Below are positions 50,210 to 62,700 of a stretch of 64,000 nt of DNA, one piece after another; the stretch's first letter is position 1; every line of letters starts with the position of its first letter. Source of the stretch: Silene conica. Lineage: Eukaryota > Streptophyta > Magnoliopsida > Caryophyllales > Caryophyllaceae. The stretch is from the NCBI GenBank assembly GCA_029255685.2, contig CM055319.2, positions 18,627,247-18,691,246 of the forward strand, written 5' to 3'. Position numbers and translations under genes: made by a program. The notes beneath the pieces are model-generated. The model searched no databases. It was not told the DNA's origin and worked only from the letters and a program-made list of their open reading frames with translations.

Positions 50210-51060
50210 CTACCAGTAGGCCATTTAGCCTTTATTGCAGACAATATAAAATTTAAAACCATCTCCTTTGTTACTTTCCTATTTATTGACTCAATGCATT
50301 TCGTTTCTAATGTGTCTGCCACTCTGTTTTTGGAATTTCTTTTGCTGGTACTTGGACAACAAATGGCCAAATTCCTATCTTCCCATCAAAAATCATTTCA
50401 CCTTCTGACTCATGCATTGGTTTGGCTACAACACACATGAACATGACTTTCTCTATGAAATCTTTAGACTGTACACACCTATGGGGATTTATTTCACCTT
50501 TACCCATATAAAACCTTGTAGAAGGTTTAGTTTTGGCAAACAATTTCTCATCCATGTGAATGATATGACTGTCATCTTTGAAAACTACTGTCCTGGTTAA
50601 TTGATGATACTTTAAGTGTTATAGACAGAAAAGTAATCTAGTAAGTTTGTTATTGTCTTTCAAACCTGGCTTTAGTGCGTTTGTGTATGCCCTTATTTTC
50701 TTTGACATCACCCATCTTGAAACCGTGGATTGGTTTATCCTTAAGTTGTGTGCAAAATCTTTTTGTCTAGTCCTCTTTAGTAGATCAATTGATTTGATCT
50801 TTTCCTCGTCTAAGGAAGCCTTCCCAACTTTCGTGCAACCTTTTTTTGTTACTGACGTCCGCAACTTTGTCCGTTGTTCTCTGTGATTGAGCTAGCTTCC
50901 ATATCCTGCATATTGTTCTTCTCCACCATGAACCTTGCTGCTACTTCATTAATCACCCTATAGCTTGGCTTTCTATTAATGTTGTGTTTTAATAGCGTTT
51001 CATTTATTTTTGATCTCTCTAGGTTGGTTAGATTTTTTTCATTGAATGTTGTTTTCAGCT
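50210..51060 (-). pseudogene. mariner-like transposase, N-terminal and first catalytic part, frameshifted
   Basis: This encoded the DNA-cutting transposase of the mariner-like element. Reading on the minus strand: an N-terminal region (NLTNLERSKI...), a helix-turn-helix of the plant mariner kind (KSIDLLKRTRQKDFA and NQSTVSRW, about 50700-50800), then a catalytic region with HMDEKLF (first Asp, near 50550), FIEKVMFMCVVA and DGKIGIWPF, ending near AIKAKWP at 50210. At least three frameshifts or stops break it. The second catalytic Asp region (QQDNA in relatives) is missing exactly where the LTR element inserted at 50209. The family is clear from motif order. Confidence 0.82.
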
Positions 51061-51136
51061 TTTTGTTTGGGAGCTCTTTATTTTAAAGTGGTATTTTGGT
51101 TGGTTGCTCCTGAATGAACCACCATTAATAGGACTT

Positions 51137-51146
51137 CTATTTATAG
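51137..51146 (-). promoter_or_regulatory. TATA box of the mariner-like transposase
   Basis: The minus strand reads CTATAAATAG, about 80 bp before the start of the recognisable transposase reading. The assignment is by position. Confidence 0.45.
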
Positions 51147-51149
51147 GAT

Positions 51150-52960
51150 CTCGAACTTTGCACTCTTTTACGAATTTCATTATGGCGCCATAATTTCATT
51201 TGTTTCTATTTTGGCTCCATTGTTTCAATTTGGTGCTAATTTCAAACTTAGATGAGATTGGTATGACTGTTTTTGGACTGACATGTGAGTTAACTTGGTT
51301 TATGGGACATCTCTTTTGGGCAATCAACAATAGATGACGGAAATCGGAGCTAATCTGAAGTCCATCTTTCGGTTTACTTTATTTAATTTCGGTAATGTAA
51401 TTTAATTTAAGTAATGTAATTTGTGTAATCATTATATTTCTTTAATGCAATTGCCAAATAAGCTGAGGTGTCATCTTAAATTGTAAGCATAATCCTAGGT
51501 GGCGGCTAAAGAGAACCCATGAGAATATTAATTAATTAAAATTTTAAATATAAAAAACAGTAATACATAATGACAGTTTCCTAAATTAATTGGAGAGAAT
51601 ATAAAAGGAATTTGAATCAAAGATTTTATCTAATTAACTCCAACTAATATCGAGATTTACATCCTACAATACTACCTAAAATCATGCTTAAGATAACAAA
51701 TAAGTAACAAAAAACTAACTCCGTTTAATTTAGAAATTTATTTCCTAAAATACTACCTAAAATCTAGCTTAAGATAACAAATAAGTAACAAAAAATTTAT
51801 GCCAAACATAGGTAAAAAACTTTCATCCGACGTTCGTCATATATTTCTCTGATCTCTCGCACCACTTTATGCAATTTCAATCTTTCATTTGAACATATGT
51901 CACCAATCGCATTTTACGCATCAAACGTTACTTGAAATCGAACATGCTAATGGCGAAAATCTACAACGACATTATACATTTATGGGAAACAAAGATGATA
52001 TCAAAGATGCTCTTAAGATTCAACTGTTGTATTTTATGTTACATTTTATATTGCACTTCATTCTATTACTGTACAAGTCATTTTCCCCCAAAAAATTAAA
52101 TTGTATGTCATTTTGCCATTAGACGGATGAAAAATATTACTTAGGCATAGATATCATTATACAAATAGGATTTATTGATTTACAAAATTAATGAAAATAT
52201 TTACACAAAACATAGATATCATTATAAAAAAAATTCACTATTATTTTTAAGAAGAGTCAATTTTTATACCTTAAGTAAAGAAATACTTAGGCTTCGTACA
52301 ATTTTTTCATCCTGATTTTATGAAGAAGAAAATTATCTCATCTTAGTTCCTACGGATTATATAATAACAATTGGGTATAAAGACCTTCAAATAATCCGTT
52401 ATTCTAATCCAACTAAGGCCCTACAGCTTTGTACATGTGTATTGTGTAATGGTAAAACATGCCTGAGATCAACAGATGGTAAAACATATACGGACTACTA
52501 ATTATAGACTTACGGAGTACAACTAGGGAAACCGACAATACTAGACGATCGATTAAGCAATATTGGTAGATTCACTATGGGAATTGCCATGCATGGATAC
52601 ACATAACGGCACAAAACATATTGGCCTTCATACAAGCAATAAGTCATTGTAGTTATTATATGAGAAAGATTTAAGAGACAGTTTTATATCATAAGATAAT
52701 TTCTTTACATGTAATTCACTCCTTTATTCAAAATGAACGTCTTACGGTATAAGAAAATTACAACTTAGCTGCACAGACTGATAGACAGTTGGACACACAT
52801 TAGTAATATACAGAATTCGAATTCATCATCGAAAATAAGTTAATTAATTTACAATATTATAGATTAAACCTTATATTACATATCCGTTAACAAAAAAAAT
52901 TCTCACCAAAAAATGGTTATTGTCATCATGTAATTTATTACATATTAAGCTTTTAAAGCA
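51150..52960. other. AT-rich region within the mariner-like element
   Basis: A tandem duplication with a period near 82 bp, containing ACTACCTAAAATC and GATAACAAATAAGTAACAAA, lies at about 51665-51797. CATAGATATCATTATA is repeated at about 52146 and 52210. No gene was seen. Part of this is probably the body of the Helitron ending at 52991. Confidence 0.4.
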
Positions 52961-52962
52961 GA

Positions 52963-52992
52963 CCCGTGAAATATCACGGGTTTAAACCTAGT
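52963..52992 (+). mobile_element. Helitron 3' end
   Basis: The stem-loop CCCGTG-aaatat-CACGGG (52963-52980) is followed by TTTAAAC, CTAG and T (52988-52992). It has the same orientation and hairpin stem as the end at 44395, so both belong to one family. The 5' end was not identified. Confidence 0.6.
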
Positions 52993-53305
52993 TTAATTTA
53001 ATGTAATGTAATTTATGTAATTTCATTTAACGCAAAACAGTGTGTAAAAAAATATTTTTATGGTTTTACAACAATTTCCTTCAATGTCTCGGTGTATTCG
53101 AAAAGGGAGGGAAAACATTTTGGGGTTAAAAAGGGGAGGGAGTTATTACAAGCTTAATCAAGTAGTTAAATCATACAAATCATAACCCTTTCTCTCTCTC
53201 CAATCTATATACCCTTACACTATCCAAAATATTAAATAACTATTATTCATTAAATCTTGTACTTTGTCCACAATTGGACACTTATAAAAAGTAGGAGGGA
53301 GTATA

Positions 53306-54058
53306 TGATGCAGTGTTTTTCTTTTGTGCAGGACCGTTTGTTTCAACCATGGATTAGAGTTTAGAATATGAATTATATCTACCTATTTGGGCAATACCGA
53401 TATCTTATGTTTGTCTCTGTTGTAAGTGGTATGAATTTGAAGATAAGTTGAAGTTGAAATGTGTAAAAACCAATACTTATTAAATCATGAAAATAAAAAT
53501 TTTATTAAATAATTATATAAAATGTCCGTTTACAATATGTTTCCATATTTATTTTTCACATTTTTGTTTATTGTAGTTTAATATTTATGTGTATTAATCT
53601 CATACCTACCCCTCCTTGGGTATGTTTGACGTATGAGTATAAAACCCTCAAATTTCTTAAACAAACACATGTTATATGTTTGCCTCATTACAAACCCATA
53701 CCTTCACAGTTAATAAGGCTGACAGATGACGGAGACCAGTTGTAAGTTTCATTCCATAAGTTTAGTACAGTTAATTGATGTCAAAGTTTAGATATTTTTT
53801 TAGTTAAAGAATAGTTTCGATTAATATGAGAACAAAATATTCTTAAAATTAACTTAGACCCTGGATCATGGTTATTTGTTTAACTTTTTTCATTTTGTAG
53901 TTAAAGAATAGTTTGGATTAATATGAGAAGAAGATAATCTTAAAATTAACTTAGAGCTTGGATCATGGTCATTTGTTTAACATTTTTTCATTTTGGCATT
54001 CAGTCAATTGTTTACTTATTATCCGATAATTATCTCTCTCCTCTATTCTTACTGTTCG
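53306..54058. other. intergenic region with a 97-bp tandem duplication
   Basis: No gene was seen. Two units of about 97 bp (53801-53897 and 53898-53995) share TTAAAGAATAGTTT and GGATCATGGT. Confidence 0.6.
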
Positions 54059-55012
54059 TGTAACATCCCGATTTTCGTAAAATCTAATTTAATCGTTTTA
54101 AATTATTTTGCGTAATAAAATAATATTTTAATAATTTAATTTGGAAGATTTTAATTTAATTAGTAAGATCCGTCTTAAGAACCTTAAGTCCTTAAGACGA
54201 ATAATACTTGGTGAACTTAAACTCGTATCATAAATATCCGTTCAAGTGTCCGACCCGTTTCATTTATTACGGAAAGGACAATTACTTAAACCCCTAAAAT
54301 CACATATGTCGACATAATCTTCATCCTTCACAACATTTCCACTGTAAACAACTTTTCTCCTAAAACCTCCATAAACATCATCTTCTTTTGAGAGATTCTT
54401 CATCATCCGTTCTTCAAATTGCAAAAGTAAGTACATTTTCGGAATCCTCGTTCGATTTCCTAGTCATCCGTCACTTTCATTTTTCATTTCGTCGATTTTG
54501 AAAAACGGGCTGTTTTCCTTAAAATCCGTTTTAAGAACTTAAAATCCGTTTTCTATGTTGTAGGTGTTGGCTTGGACGATCCCGACACCGATAGTTACGT
54601 GATTGAGGAGGATCATCTGCCGGAATAAGCTTAAAAGGTGACGATAATGAGAAACTCGGCCTTTATGTGTATATTAGCACTTTTGTTGTGATTTTCCTTA
54701 TGGTTTCTGATTTTGTTCAAGGGATTATGTTTAATGAACTTAGAAGCATGCCTAGGATTGTTCTTATGTGAGAAATCCATGTCTTATGATGTTGTTACAT
54801 ATTCATATGCTATTTTCAGTTTTTCACAAAGTTAAGACGGATACTTGATATAATTGCTTGAGGATTGTTATGGGAATTATGTGCTGTTAGATTAGTTGTT
54901 TTAGTGTTTGATAATGTTGGGAAATCACCAATTGTAGTCTTGCTTGAGTTGTTGTGTCGAATTATGAAGTTTTCCATAGGTTGCGTTTTTGCGATTTTGC
55001 GATCAGGCTCTC

Positions 55013-55380
55013 TGAGCCGGTCGACCGGCTGGGAGAGCATTTGTATGTTTTTCGTGATTTTGGAATATTGGCCTTGGACTGCCAGCCGGCCGACCGGCTG
55101 CCTGCCGACCGGCTGGTAGTCAATGTGTCTAGTGTTGTTTTGCGAAAAACCTAGGAAGAAAGGGAGCCCAGCCGGCATACCGGCCTCCTGCCAGCCGGCT
55201 GGGAGTGCATATGGGGATGGATACGAATTTTTTGAAGGCTAGGGTATGGAGTTCCCAGCCGGCCGACCGGCTGCCTGCCGACCGGCTGGGAGTCCTTTGT
55301 GGTGTTTCTCGGTTTTGGAAAAGAAGCATAGGCTGAGGGATCACCAGCCGGCCGACCGGCTGCCTGCCGACCGGCTGGGG
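55013..55380. repeat. GCCGGC/GACCGGC palindrome array in the LTR
   Basis: Five GC-rich blocks, at about 55013, 55082, 55170, 55256 and 55345, are spaced near 85 bp. Full ones read CAGCCGGCCGACCGGCTG, then CCTGCCGACCGGCTGG. They form inverted repeats in an otherwise AT-rich LTR. Confidence 0.9.
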
Positions 55381-55689
55381 ACCCCTGTAAGTTATTTTTG
55401 AAATCGAAGTTTATTTGTAACTTTCAAACGGTTGATCGGTTTTTGATTGAAACTCGTTTTGTATACCCGTGTCATGTATTTGAGGTCCCCGGAGGATGGG
55501 CAACATTTTATTGGGTTCGAGAATGGAGTAAGGATAGAGACCCCCCGGTCGGGTAACCGAAAGGGAAACCGGCTCTCCCTCAACTTAGTTCTCGGGGCCA
55601 GTTAAGTGTTGATTAGAGGATAAGAAAAGTAGAACTACAGATTAGTTCATAGACTTTGGTTGATATTGTATTGATGCGTATTAAGTTAT

Positions 55690-56235
55690 GCCTTAAGCTG
55701 GCCTCTGAACTTAATACGTGAGTTGTTTGTCATATATGGGGATATGCCTTAAGCTGGCCTCTGAGCCCTATATGTGTATGTTTGTCGTGTCTAGAACATG
55801 CCTTAAGCTGGCCTCTGAGTTCAGACATGTGTGATAGTGATCGCGTCAGGACATGCCTTAAGTTGGCCTCTGAGTCTGACGAGTAGAGCAACTGCACAAT
55901 GGGGTAGCTAAGGAACTGACACCTTGCCCGGAGTGCAGATGTTTGGTGCTAGAACATGCCTTAAGCTGGCCTCTGAGTTTAGTACCTTGTGATGTGGTGA
56001 AGGGACATGCCTTAAGCTGGCCTCTGAGTCCTTTACTTTTGGATGCTAGTCTATGCCTTAAGTTGGCCGCTGAGTCTAGTGTCTTGCTGATTGGCAGGTC
56101 CATGCCTTAAGTTGGCCTCTGAGTCCTTGCTTGCTGAATGTTTGGTGTTTAGGTTATGTCTTAAGTTGACCGCTGAACCTTTTCACTTGCTGAACGTTTG
56201 GTATTAGGTTATGTCTTAAGTTGACCGCTGAACCT
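55690..56235 (+). repeat. ten-copy CTTAAGYTGGCCTCTGA repeat array in the LTR
   Basis: About ten copies of TGCCTTAAGCTGGCCTCTGA or close variants, mostly 45-55 bp apart, with unrelated spacers. The last two vary (GTCTTAAGTTGACCGCTGA). Confidence 0.9.
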
Positions 56236-56974
56236 TTTACTTGCTGAATTTATCTGCTTGCCTTGAGTGGGTACGTGTCAGATATAGATATCGAATAGTG
56301 ATGAGTAAATGTATATCTGTTGAGTTATGGTTTGATCATCCAAGGCATTGGGTGACTCTTAGTTCGGTTTCATAAATAGTTGGATTGAAAGACCCCCCGA
56401 CTGGGTAACCAGTAGGGAAACCGGCTCTCCTTCCTAACGGTTTATGAAGTTGGTTGAGAGCCGTGCACTAGAGTTGGCATGTTAATATGAGATCAATTGA
56501 TAAGATGTTTATGCTTCACATGTTGATGTATGTTGGAGTATTCTGCATTGTTTATGTGTTACGTGTTGTCACAAAAGGTGGCTAGGAGAACTCTAGTCAC
56601 TCCCCACTGATTGTGGCGTACATGTTTTCATGTATGTAGGTACATGCAGGTTGGAGATGGGTTCACGAGAGGGCTAGCGAGTGATGATCCTGCTGTCATC
56701 ATATGACTTACCTTATACCGCATAGCTAGACTCTTAGACTTTTGTTACATTTGTTTTGGTGCCTGTAGGGATGTTCCATCCCAGGCTGATGTATATATTT
56801 GTTTCCGATACTTAGAACTGTTACTTATCTATTTTGGTTTTAATCCAGTTTCAGTTTCTGTTCAGTTTAAGACTTCTCGCATGTTGTTCAGTTTACTTTA
56901 AAAAGTTTTAAATTCCGCTGCATTTTTGGTACTTTATGTGTTTATATTTCCGCTTTCGCGAGGGGTTTTACAGT

Positions 56975-56986
56975 TGGTATTAGAGC
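56975..56986 (+). other. Ty3 primer-binding site
   Basis: TGGTATTAGAGC lies two bases after the LTR. It matches the initiator tRNA-Met end apart from one base. Confidence 0.82.
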
Positions 56987-57138
56987 ATTATTGCTCCCGA
57001 CGCACTCATGTGACCCCCAACCTTAACTTGACCAAATAAACAGATAATGAATGAGAGATGGGTAGATCTAAGGACTTATTTTGTAGTCTATTTGTGATTG
57101 CTAATTGTTAAGCTAATACTTGCTTTCTCTTTTGAAGG

Positions 57139-59739
57139 ATGGTGAGACCTAGGGCTGCTGATAACATTGTGCTGCAAGCAATTCAGCATTTGCTTGAGAC
57201 TCAGAGACAGCAAGCCGGGAATGTTCCGCCTCCTCCACCGCCAGGCAACGAGGCTAATCGTCCTGGTAGTTTCTCATGGATAGCTTCGCAGATGTCCCGT
57301 AGCCACGTGAAGACATATGGTGGCGAGGTCGATCCGGTAGCTCTTACCGAGTGGTTCAGGGAGATGGAGAGGAGCTTTGCTATGTATTCGGTGGGTAGAG
57401 AGGATAGAGTGCGGCTAGCCACTCACTTTCTTACCCTCGAGGCCGACAGGTGGTGGGCGTTGACAGGACCTACTTTTACTCATGATCCTCTGTTCAATTG
57501 GGATGCTTTTAAGGATAAGCTCGAGACGAGGTTCTATCCTAAAGAGCTCAGATCACAACGACTCAAAGAATTCATGGATTTGAAGCAAGGCAAGATGTCA
57601 GTTCAGGAGTTCACAGACCGTTTCAACCAGCTAGCTCACTTCGCATCGAGGTTTGTCAGAGATGAGGCCGAGAGAGTCTACTTTTACCGTGGCAAGCTAG
57701 GACCGCGCATCGAGAGCATGGTTCGTCGTGACTCTACTTCTTTCGTGGAGGTGTATGATGATGCTATTTGGGCTGAGAGTTCTATTCGTGCCATAGATGC
57801 TGAGACCCGTGCTGCTAATTCTAGTGTGACTCCTCACCAGAGATCCGTGTACCAGGGGAAGAGACCATTTGTTCCTTCTACTTCTTCGCCTTCTTCTCAG
57901 AAGAAGCGTTTTGAGAGGTTCTCTGCTCCGGTTGCTGATACGTGTCTATTTTATGATGTTTTACATCTATTTTTACACGTATCTGGTCGCTCATTTACTA
58001 TATTTTAGCCTCTATTTCCCACAAATTGTGTACTTTCGTATTTTTATGCACTTTTGCAGATTTATGCGGAAAAGAGACGATTTAGCACCAAATCCATACC
58101 CTCAAGTCTTTTGTATAATTAAGGAATAAATGGAAAGTTAACTGGAGTCGAAGTCAAAGTGCCAAAAGTCAAAACACGAAGAAATCCGAAGACTTCCGTG
58201 CAGAAGCGGTCGACCGACCAGCAAAACGGGTCGGTCGACCAGGCCCGATTTTCATAAAGTCCAAATTTCTCGAAAGGCCGCGAATAAGAGAAGCCCAGCA
58301 GGAAGTGGTCGACCGACCAGTTATACGGGTCGGCCGACCAGATTAAAGCCCATACGATTTCTTTTCTTTTTCGGAAATAAAGTAGAATTAGAATCTTAAG
58401 GAAACTCTTAGTTTTTACCCTATATAAGCTAATCTTGTAGCTAGGGTTTAGGAGGAAGTCTTATTTAGGGAGTTTTATTTAGTCTTTAGTTCAATTACAA
58501 TCTTTCAATAATTCTCAACACTTTTAGTTTGTTCTTTAATCTTTCAGCAATCCCCAAGCATTCAATAAAGTTTGTCCCTTTCTTCCTTAAATTCAATTGT
58601 GGTAATTCTTCTTTAATCTAGTTTTCATTATTGTTCTTATTTCTTTATTTACAATTGTTAAGTTAGAATCCCAAGCTTTATTTGAATCTTGCATGTTTAG
58701 ATTATTTACTATGTTCTCCATGTTTATTCCCAATTTTATATTCGTCTTAACAGTCATGAGTAGCTAATTTTCATATGTTAGGATGTAGGGGATAATATGC
58801 ATAGGTAAATAAAATCCGAAAACCCGACCTGTAGCAGGACCACGGTCGGCCGACTGAAATAGTCGGTCGGTCGACCGAGGCCGTGGTCGGCCGACTGGAG
58901 TAGCCGGTCGGTCGACCACTCGCGTCTGTTTTCTTATTTCGTCTTTTCTTGTAAATTATAATATCCTGCAATGAGACCAATAGGAGACTTGTAGGATGTT
59001 AGTAATGACCTACCCAAGATTGAAAGATACGGGAAGGGCATTGGTTTATACCTTAAGACGGATAGGTTACTCAAGGCTGAAAGGTATGTAACCTGGGATT
59101 TAGGAATCACCCTTATTGTTGACACCCAATAATTGTGAGACCTAGGAACTAATAGCATAGGCCGAAAGGAGCTATTAGGTAGCATAGACCTAAAAAGTTA
59201 TGTTACACCCCCCTTACGCGACTGCAATACAAGTTGACCTTAGGATTTAATTTACCTTAGCTATTTATTACCCGAACATCCTAGCATCCCTTTTATTATA
59301 TTTTATTCTCATCTTTTTAATTCTTGTTTTATTTTAATCTTTGCCTTAGTTATAGTAATCAACCAATCAACCCCCAAATTTGTTACCTTTAAACATTAAC
59401 ATTAAGACAATAAACATTCCCCACCTCCTTGTGGTTCGACCCTGACTTTCACTATCTATTGTTAAGGTTAGGAATTATAAATTTTATCTTTGGTACCCTC
59501 AACGACGGGCATCAGTTGCTAAGACCTTTGTTCACACCGACACATCTCCTAGTGTTTGCCACCGTTGTGGTAAACCTTCTCATCCGGGTTTTGACTGTTT
59601 CAAGAATGCTTTCAAGTGATACACTTGCAATGGATTTGGGCACAAGTCTTATGAGTGTCCTGAGAGGAACACCGCACTTGGCAAGGCTGCCACTGCTGCT
59701 GCAGCGACTAAGGGAGGAAAGCCGAAAGGGAAGATCTTT
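57139..59739 (+). pseudogene. Ty3 gag, split by an LTR insertion and a stop codon
   Basis: This is the capsid and nucleocapsid part of the polyprotein. From the ATG at 57139 the retrotransposon gag domain is clear at about residues 70-190 (LTEWFREMERSF, ADRWWALTG, FKDKLETRFYP, KQGKMSVQEFTDRFNQL). At 57935 a 1579-bp solo LTR interrupts it. Reading resumes at 59520 with a first zinc knuckle (CHRCGKPSHPGFDC). In the second knuckle the first Cys codon is TGA at 59617-59619, followed by [13 protein letters not shown]. Beyond, the frame is continuous with protease at 59740. The stop and insertion each abolish Gag-Pol. Confidence 0.88.
57936..59514 (+). repeat. Tat/Athila-like solo LTR, 1579 bp
   Basis: It begins TGATACGTGTC and ends GACGGGCATCA, with the exact 5-bp duplication GTTGC (57931-57935 and 59515-59519) on both sides. 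The end context (CTTGTGGTTCGACCCTGAC) is typical of Tat-like LTRs. It contains paired palindromes around GGTCGACC at 58206-58245, 58306-58345 and 58842-58920. The internal region was lost by LTR-LTR recombination. Confidence 0.92.
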
Positions 59740-62700
59740 GTGATGACTAGGGCTGAGGCAGAGGCTCATCCAGACATTGTTGCCGGTATCTTTTCTGTTC
59801 TTGGCGCTGAGTGCCTTATTTTATTCGATACTGGAGCTTCTTTATCATTTATATCGACACAGTTCGCCGACCGTTTAGCTCTTGAGTCTTCATTGGTTGA
59901 GGAGACTTCCATTTCCTTACCTTCTGGAGACGTTTTTTCCTGCTCTTCGTCCCATAGGGATGTTCCTATTATTATTGGTCAAGCCACATTTCCAGCGGAC
60001 TTACTGAGATTTCCTCTCGAGGAGTTTGACATTATCCTCGGTATGGATTGGTTATCGCGATACCATGCTCGCTTCGAGTGTCGCGACCAGAAAATCTGCT
60101 TGAGGAGTTCTTCAGGAGTTCGTGTTTCCTATAGGGGAACTCGCCCTCAAAGGGGTGTTCGTGTTATCTCTTCGATGAAAGCTTCTCATCTTCTTAGGAA
60201 GGGTTGCCAAGCCTTCCTGTGTGTTGTTACAGCTGCTAAACCATCGCTACCGAAGCTTGAGGATGTAGCCATTGTTCGTGAGTATCCAGATGTTTTCCCA
60301 GATGACTTGCCAGGGATACCGCCAGAGAGAGATGTGGAGTTTACTATTGAGCTTGTTCCAGGTACCGGACCGATTTCTAAAGCTCCTTACCGTATGGCTC
60401 CGCCAGAGTTGAAAGAGTTGAAGCAGCAATTGGAAGAGATGATTGAGAAAGGTTTCATTAGACCTAGTGCTTCTCCGTGGGGTGCTCCCGTTTTGTTCGT
60501 TAAGAAGAAAGATGGTTCCATGAGACTTTGCATTGACTATAGAGAGTTGAACCGAGTGACCGTGAAGAACAGATATCCTTTGCCTAGGATAGATGACTTA
60601 TTTGATCAGTTGAGAGGTGCTTCTAGGTTTTCCAAGATTGATCTTCGATCGGGTTATCATCAGATTCCAGTGAGAGAGGCTGATATTGCGAAGACTGCTT
60701 TTCGTACCAGATATGGGCATTTTGAGTTTGTAGTTATGCCATTTGGGTTGACTAATGCACCGGCTATTTTCATGGATCAGATGAACCGTACTTTCAGTGA
60801 GTTCCTAGATACATGTGTTGTGGTTTTCATTGATGACATCTTGATATATTCGAAGACCGATGAGGAACATGCTGAGCATCTTCGATTGATTCTAGGGATT
60901 CTGCGCAGACAGAAATGGTTCGCAAAGTTTTCGAAGTGTGAATTTTGGCTCTCGAAAGTTGCCTTTTTAGGACATGTGATATCCAGCGAGGGAGTTATGG
61001 TTGATCCCGCGAAGATTGAGGCTGTTGTTGATTGGGAGAGTCCCAAAGATGTTGGAGAGATCCGTAGTTTCCTTGGATTGGCTGGTTATTATCGTAGATT
61101 CGTTGAGGATTTCTCCAGATTAGCTCGCCCGATGACTCAGTTGCTGAAGAAAGAAGCCAAATTTGTGTGGACCGACAAGTGTGAGAGTTCTTTCCAGGAG
61201 TTGAAGACTAGGTTGACCTCCGCTCCTATACTTGCTTTGCCAGAGATCGGGGTTGACTTTGATGTGTATTGTGATGCTTCGATGTTAGGACTTGGATGCG
61301 TACTGATGCAGAGTGGTAAGGTGATATCATACTCATCTAGACAGTTGAGAGTTCATGAGGTGAACTATCCGACACATGATTTGGAGTTGGCTGCAGTTGT
61401 TCATGCTTTGAAGATGTGGCGTCATTCCTGATTGGATCCCATTGCCGTATTTTCACAGATCACAAGAGTCTTAAGTACATTTTTACTCAGAAAGACCTTA
61501 ACATGAGACAGAGACGTTGGCTAGAGTTGGTGAAAGATTACGACATCGAGTTGTTATATCATGAGGGAAAAACCAATGTGGTTGCAGATGCGCTTAGTCG
61601 CAAGACTTCTCACTCGATGAGTGCCATGAGAGTATTGCCCGATGAGTTGTGTTCCGAGTTCCGGAAGCTGAGATTAGAGATGGTGGGTAGTGGTTTTGAT
61701 TGGTTAGCTGCTATGACTGCCGAGCCATCTTTATATTGGGAGATTCGCCAGAGTTTGCCTTCAGATGCCGATTTCAGGAAGTTCGAGGCTAGGATTTCGA
61801 GTGGTGTTGCACCTGACTTGGTGATTGATGCTGATGGTTTCCTTAGGTTCCGTGGTAGGATGTATGTTCCTGATGTGCCAGATTTGAGGAAGAGGGTTCT
61901 TGATGAGGCTCACTTGTCACCATATTCCGTTCATCCAGGAGGAGAGAAGATGCACAAGGATTTGAGGCTTATGTTTTGGTGGCCTGGTATGAAGAAGGAG
62001 ATCTTGGATTATGTTAGTAGGTGCTTGACTTGTCAACAAGTCAAGATAGAGCATAGGAGACCTGGTGGTTTGCTACAGCCGCTTCCCGTTCCTCAGTGGA
62101 AGTGGGAGTGTATATCTATGGACTTCGTTACAGCATTGCCTAAGACTGTGGGAGGCAAAGATGCGATTTGGGTTATTGTTGATCGTCTAACTAAGTGTGC
62201 CAGATTCGTGCCGATCAGAGAGACATGGGATATGGACCGTTTAGCCAGGGCTTACATTGCTGAGATAGTCCGCTATCATGGTGTTCCGAGGGAGATAGTT
62301 TCAGATCGAGATTCGAGATTTTGTTCCAGGTTCTGGAAGGCTTTGCAGGAGGCTATGGGTAGCCGTTTGTTGATGAGCACCGCATTTCTTGCCGCGATCG
62401 ATGGGCAATCCGAGAGGACCATTCAGACACTAGAGGATTTGCTCCGCGCTTGTGCCCTTGATTTTCAGAGTTCTTGGGAGCAGTGTTTGCCGTTGGTAGA
62501 GTTTTCTTACAACAGTTATCATGCTTCCATTGGTATGGCTCCGTACGAGGCTCTTTATGGTAGGAAGTGCCGTAGTCCGATCTGTTGGGATCAGGCTAGT
62601 GACGTTCGTGACCTAGGACCGGACCAGTTAGCTGTTACTATCGACCAGGTTCAGCTTATCAGAGGTAGGATGAAGGCCGCACAGGACCGGCAGAAATCCT

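Larger units (their letters stand above)
45473..53301 (-). mobile_element. large mariner-like element, decayed, with nested insertions
   Basis: The inverted ends CTCCCTCCTACTTTTTATA lie at 45473 and, inverted, at 53301. Similarity extends to about 30 bp and TA flanks each side (45471-45472 and 53302-53303). Transposase remnants on the minus strand match the plant mariner pattern. The span of 7.8 kb includes a solo LTR (1244 bp) and a truncated LTR element (about 1.6 kb). Subtracting these leaves about 5 kb, a usual size for plant mariners. A Helitron end at 52991 shows a third insertion. Pairing of the two ends as one element is an inference. Confidence 0.7.
54059..56972 (+). repeat. 5' LTR of the Ty3 element
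   Basis: 2914 bp, TGTAACATC...GGGTTTTACA. It contains a palindrome array (55013-55380) and a CTTAAGYTGGCC repeat array (55690-56235). The blocks GACCCCCCGGTCGGGTAACCG and GACCCCCCGACTGGGTAACC near 55540 and 56391 are an additional duplicated pair. Confidence 0.9.

Noticed and set aside
54816..55344. ORFs with PVGRQPVGR-type repeats
   Set aside because: They arise from the GC-rich palindrome array in the Ty3 LTR and have no start or domain support.
55690..56235. CRISPR-like array of 20-base repeats with spacers
   Set aside because: Spacer lengths vary, the repeats are degenerate and the context is a plant LTR retrotransposon.
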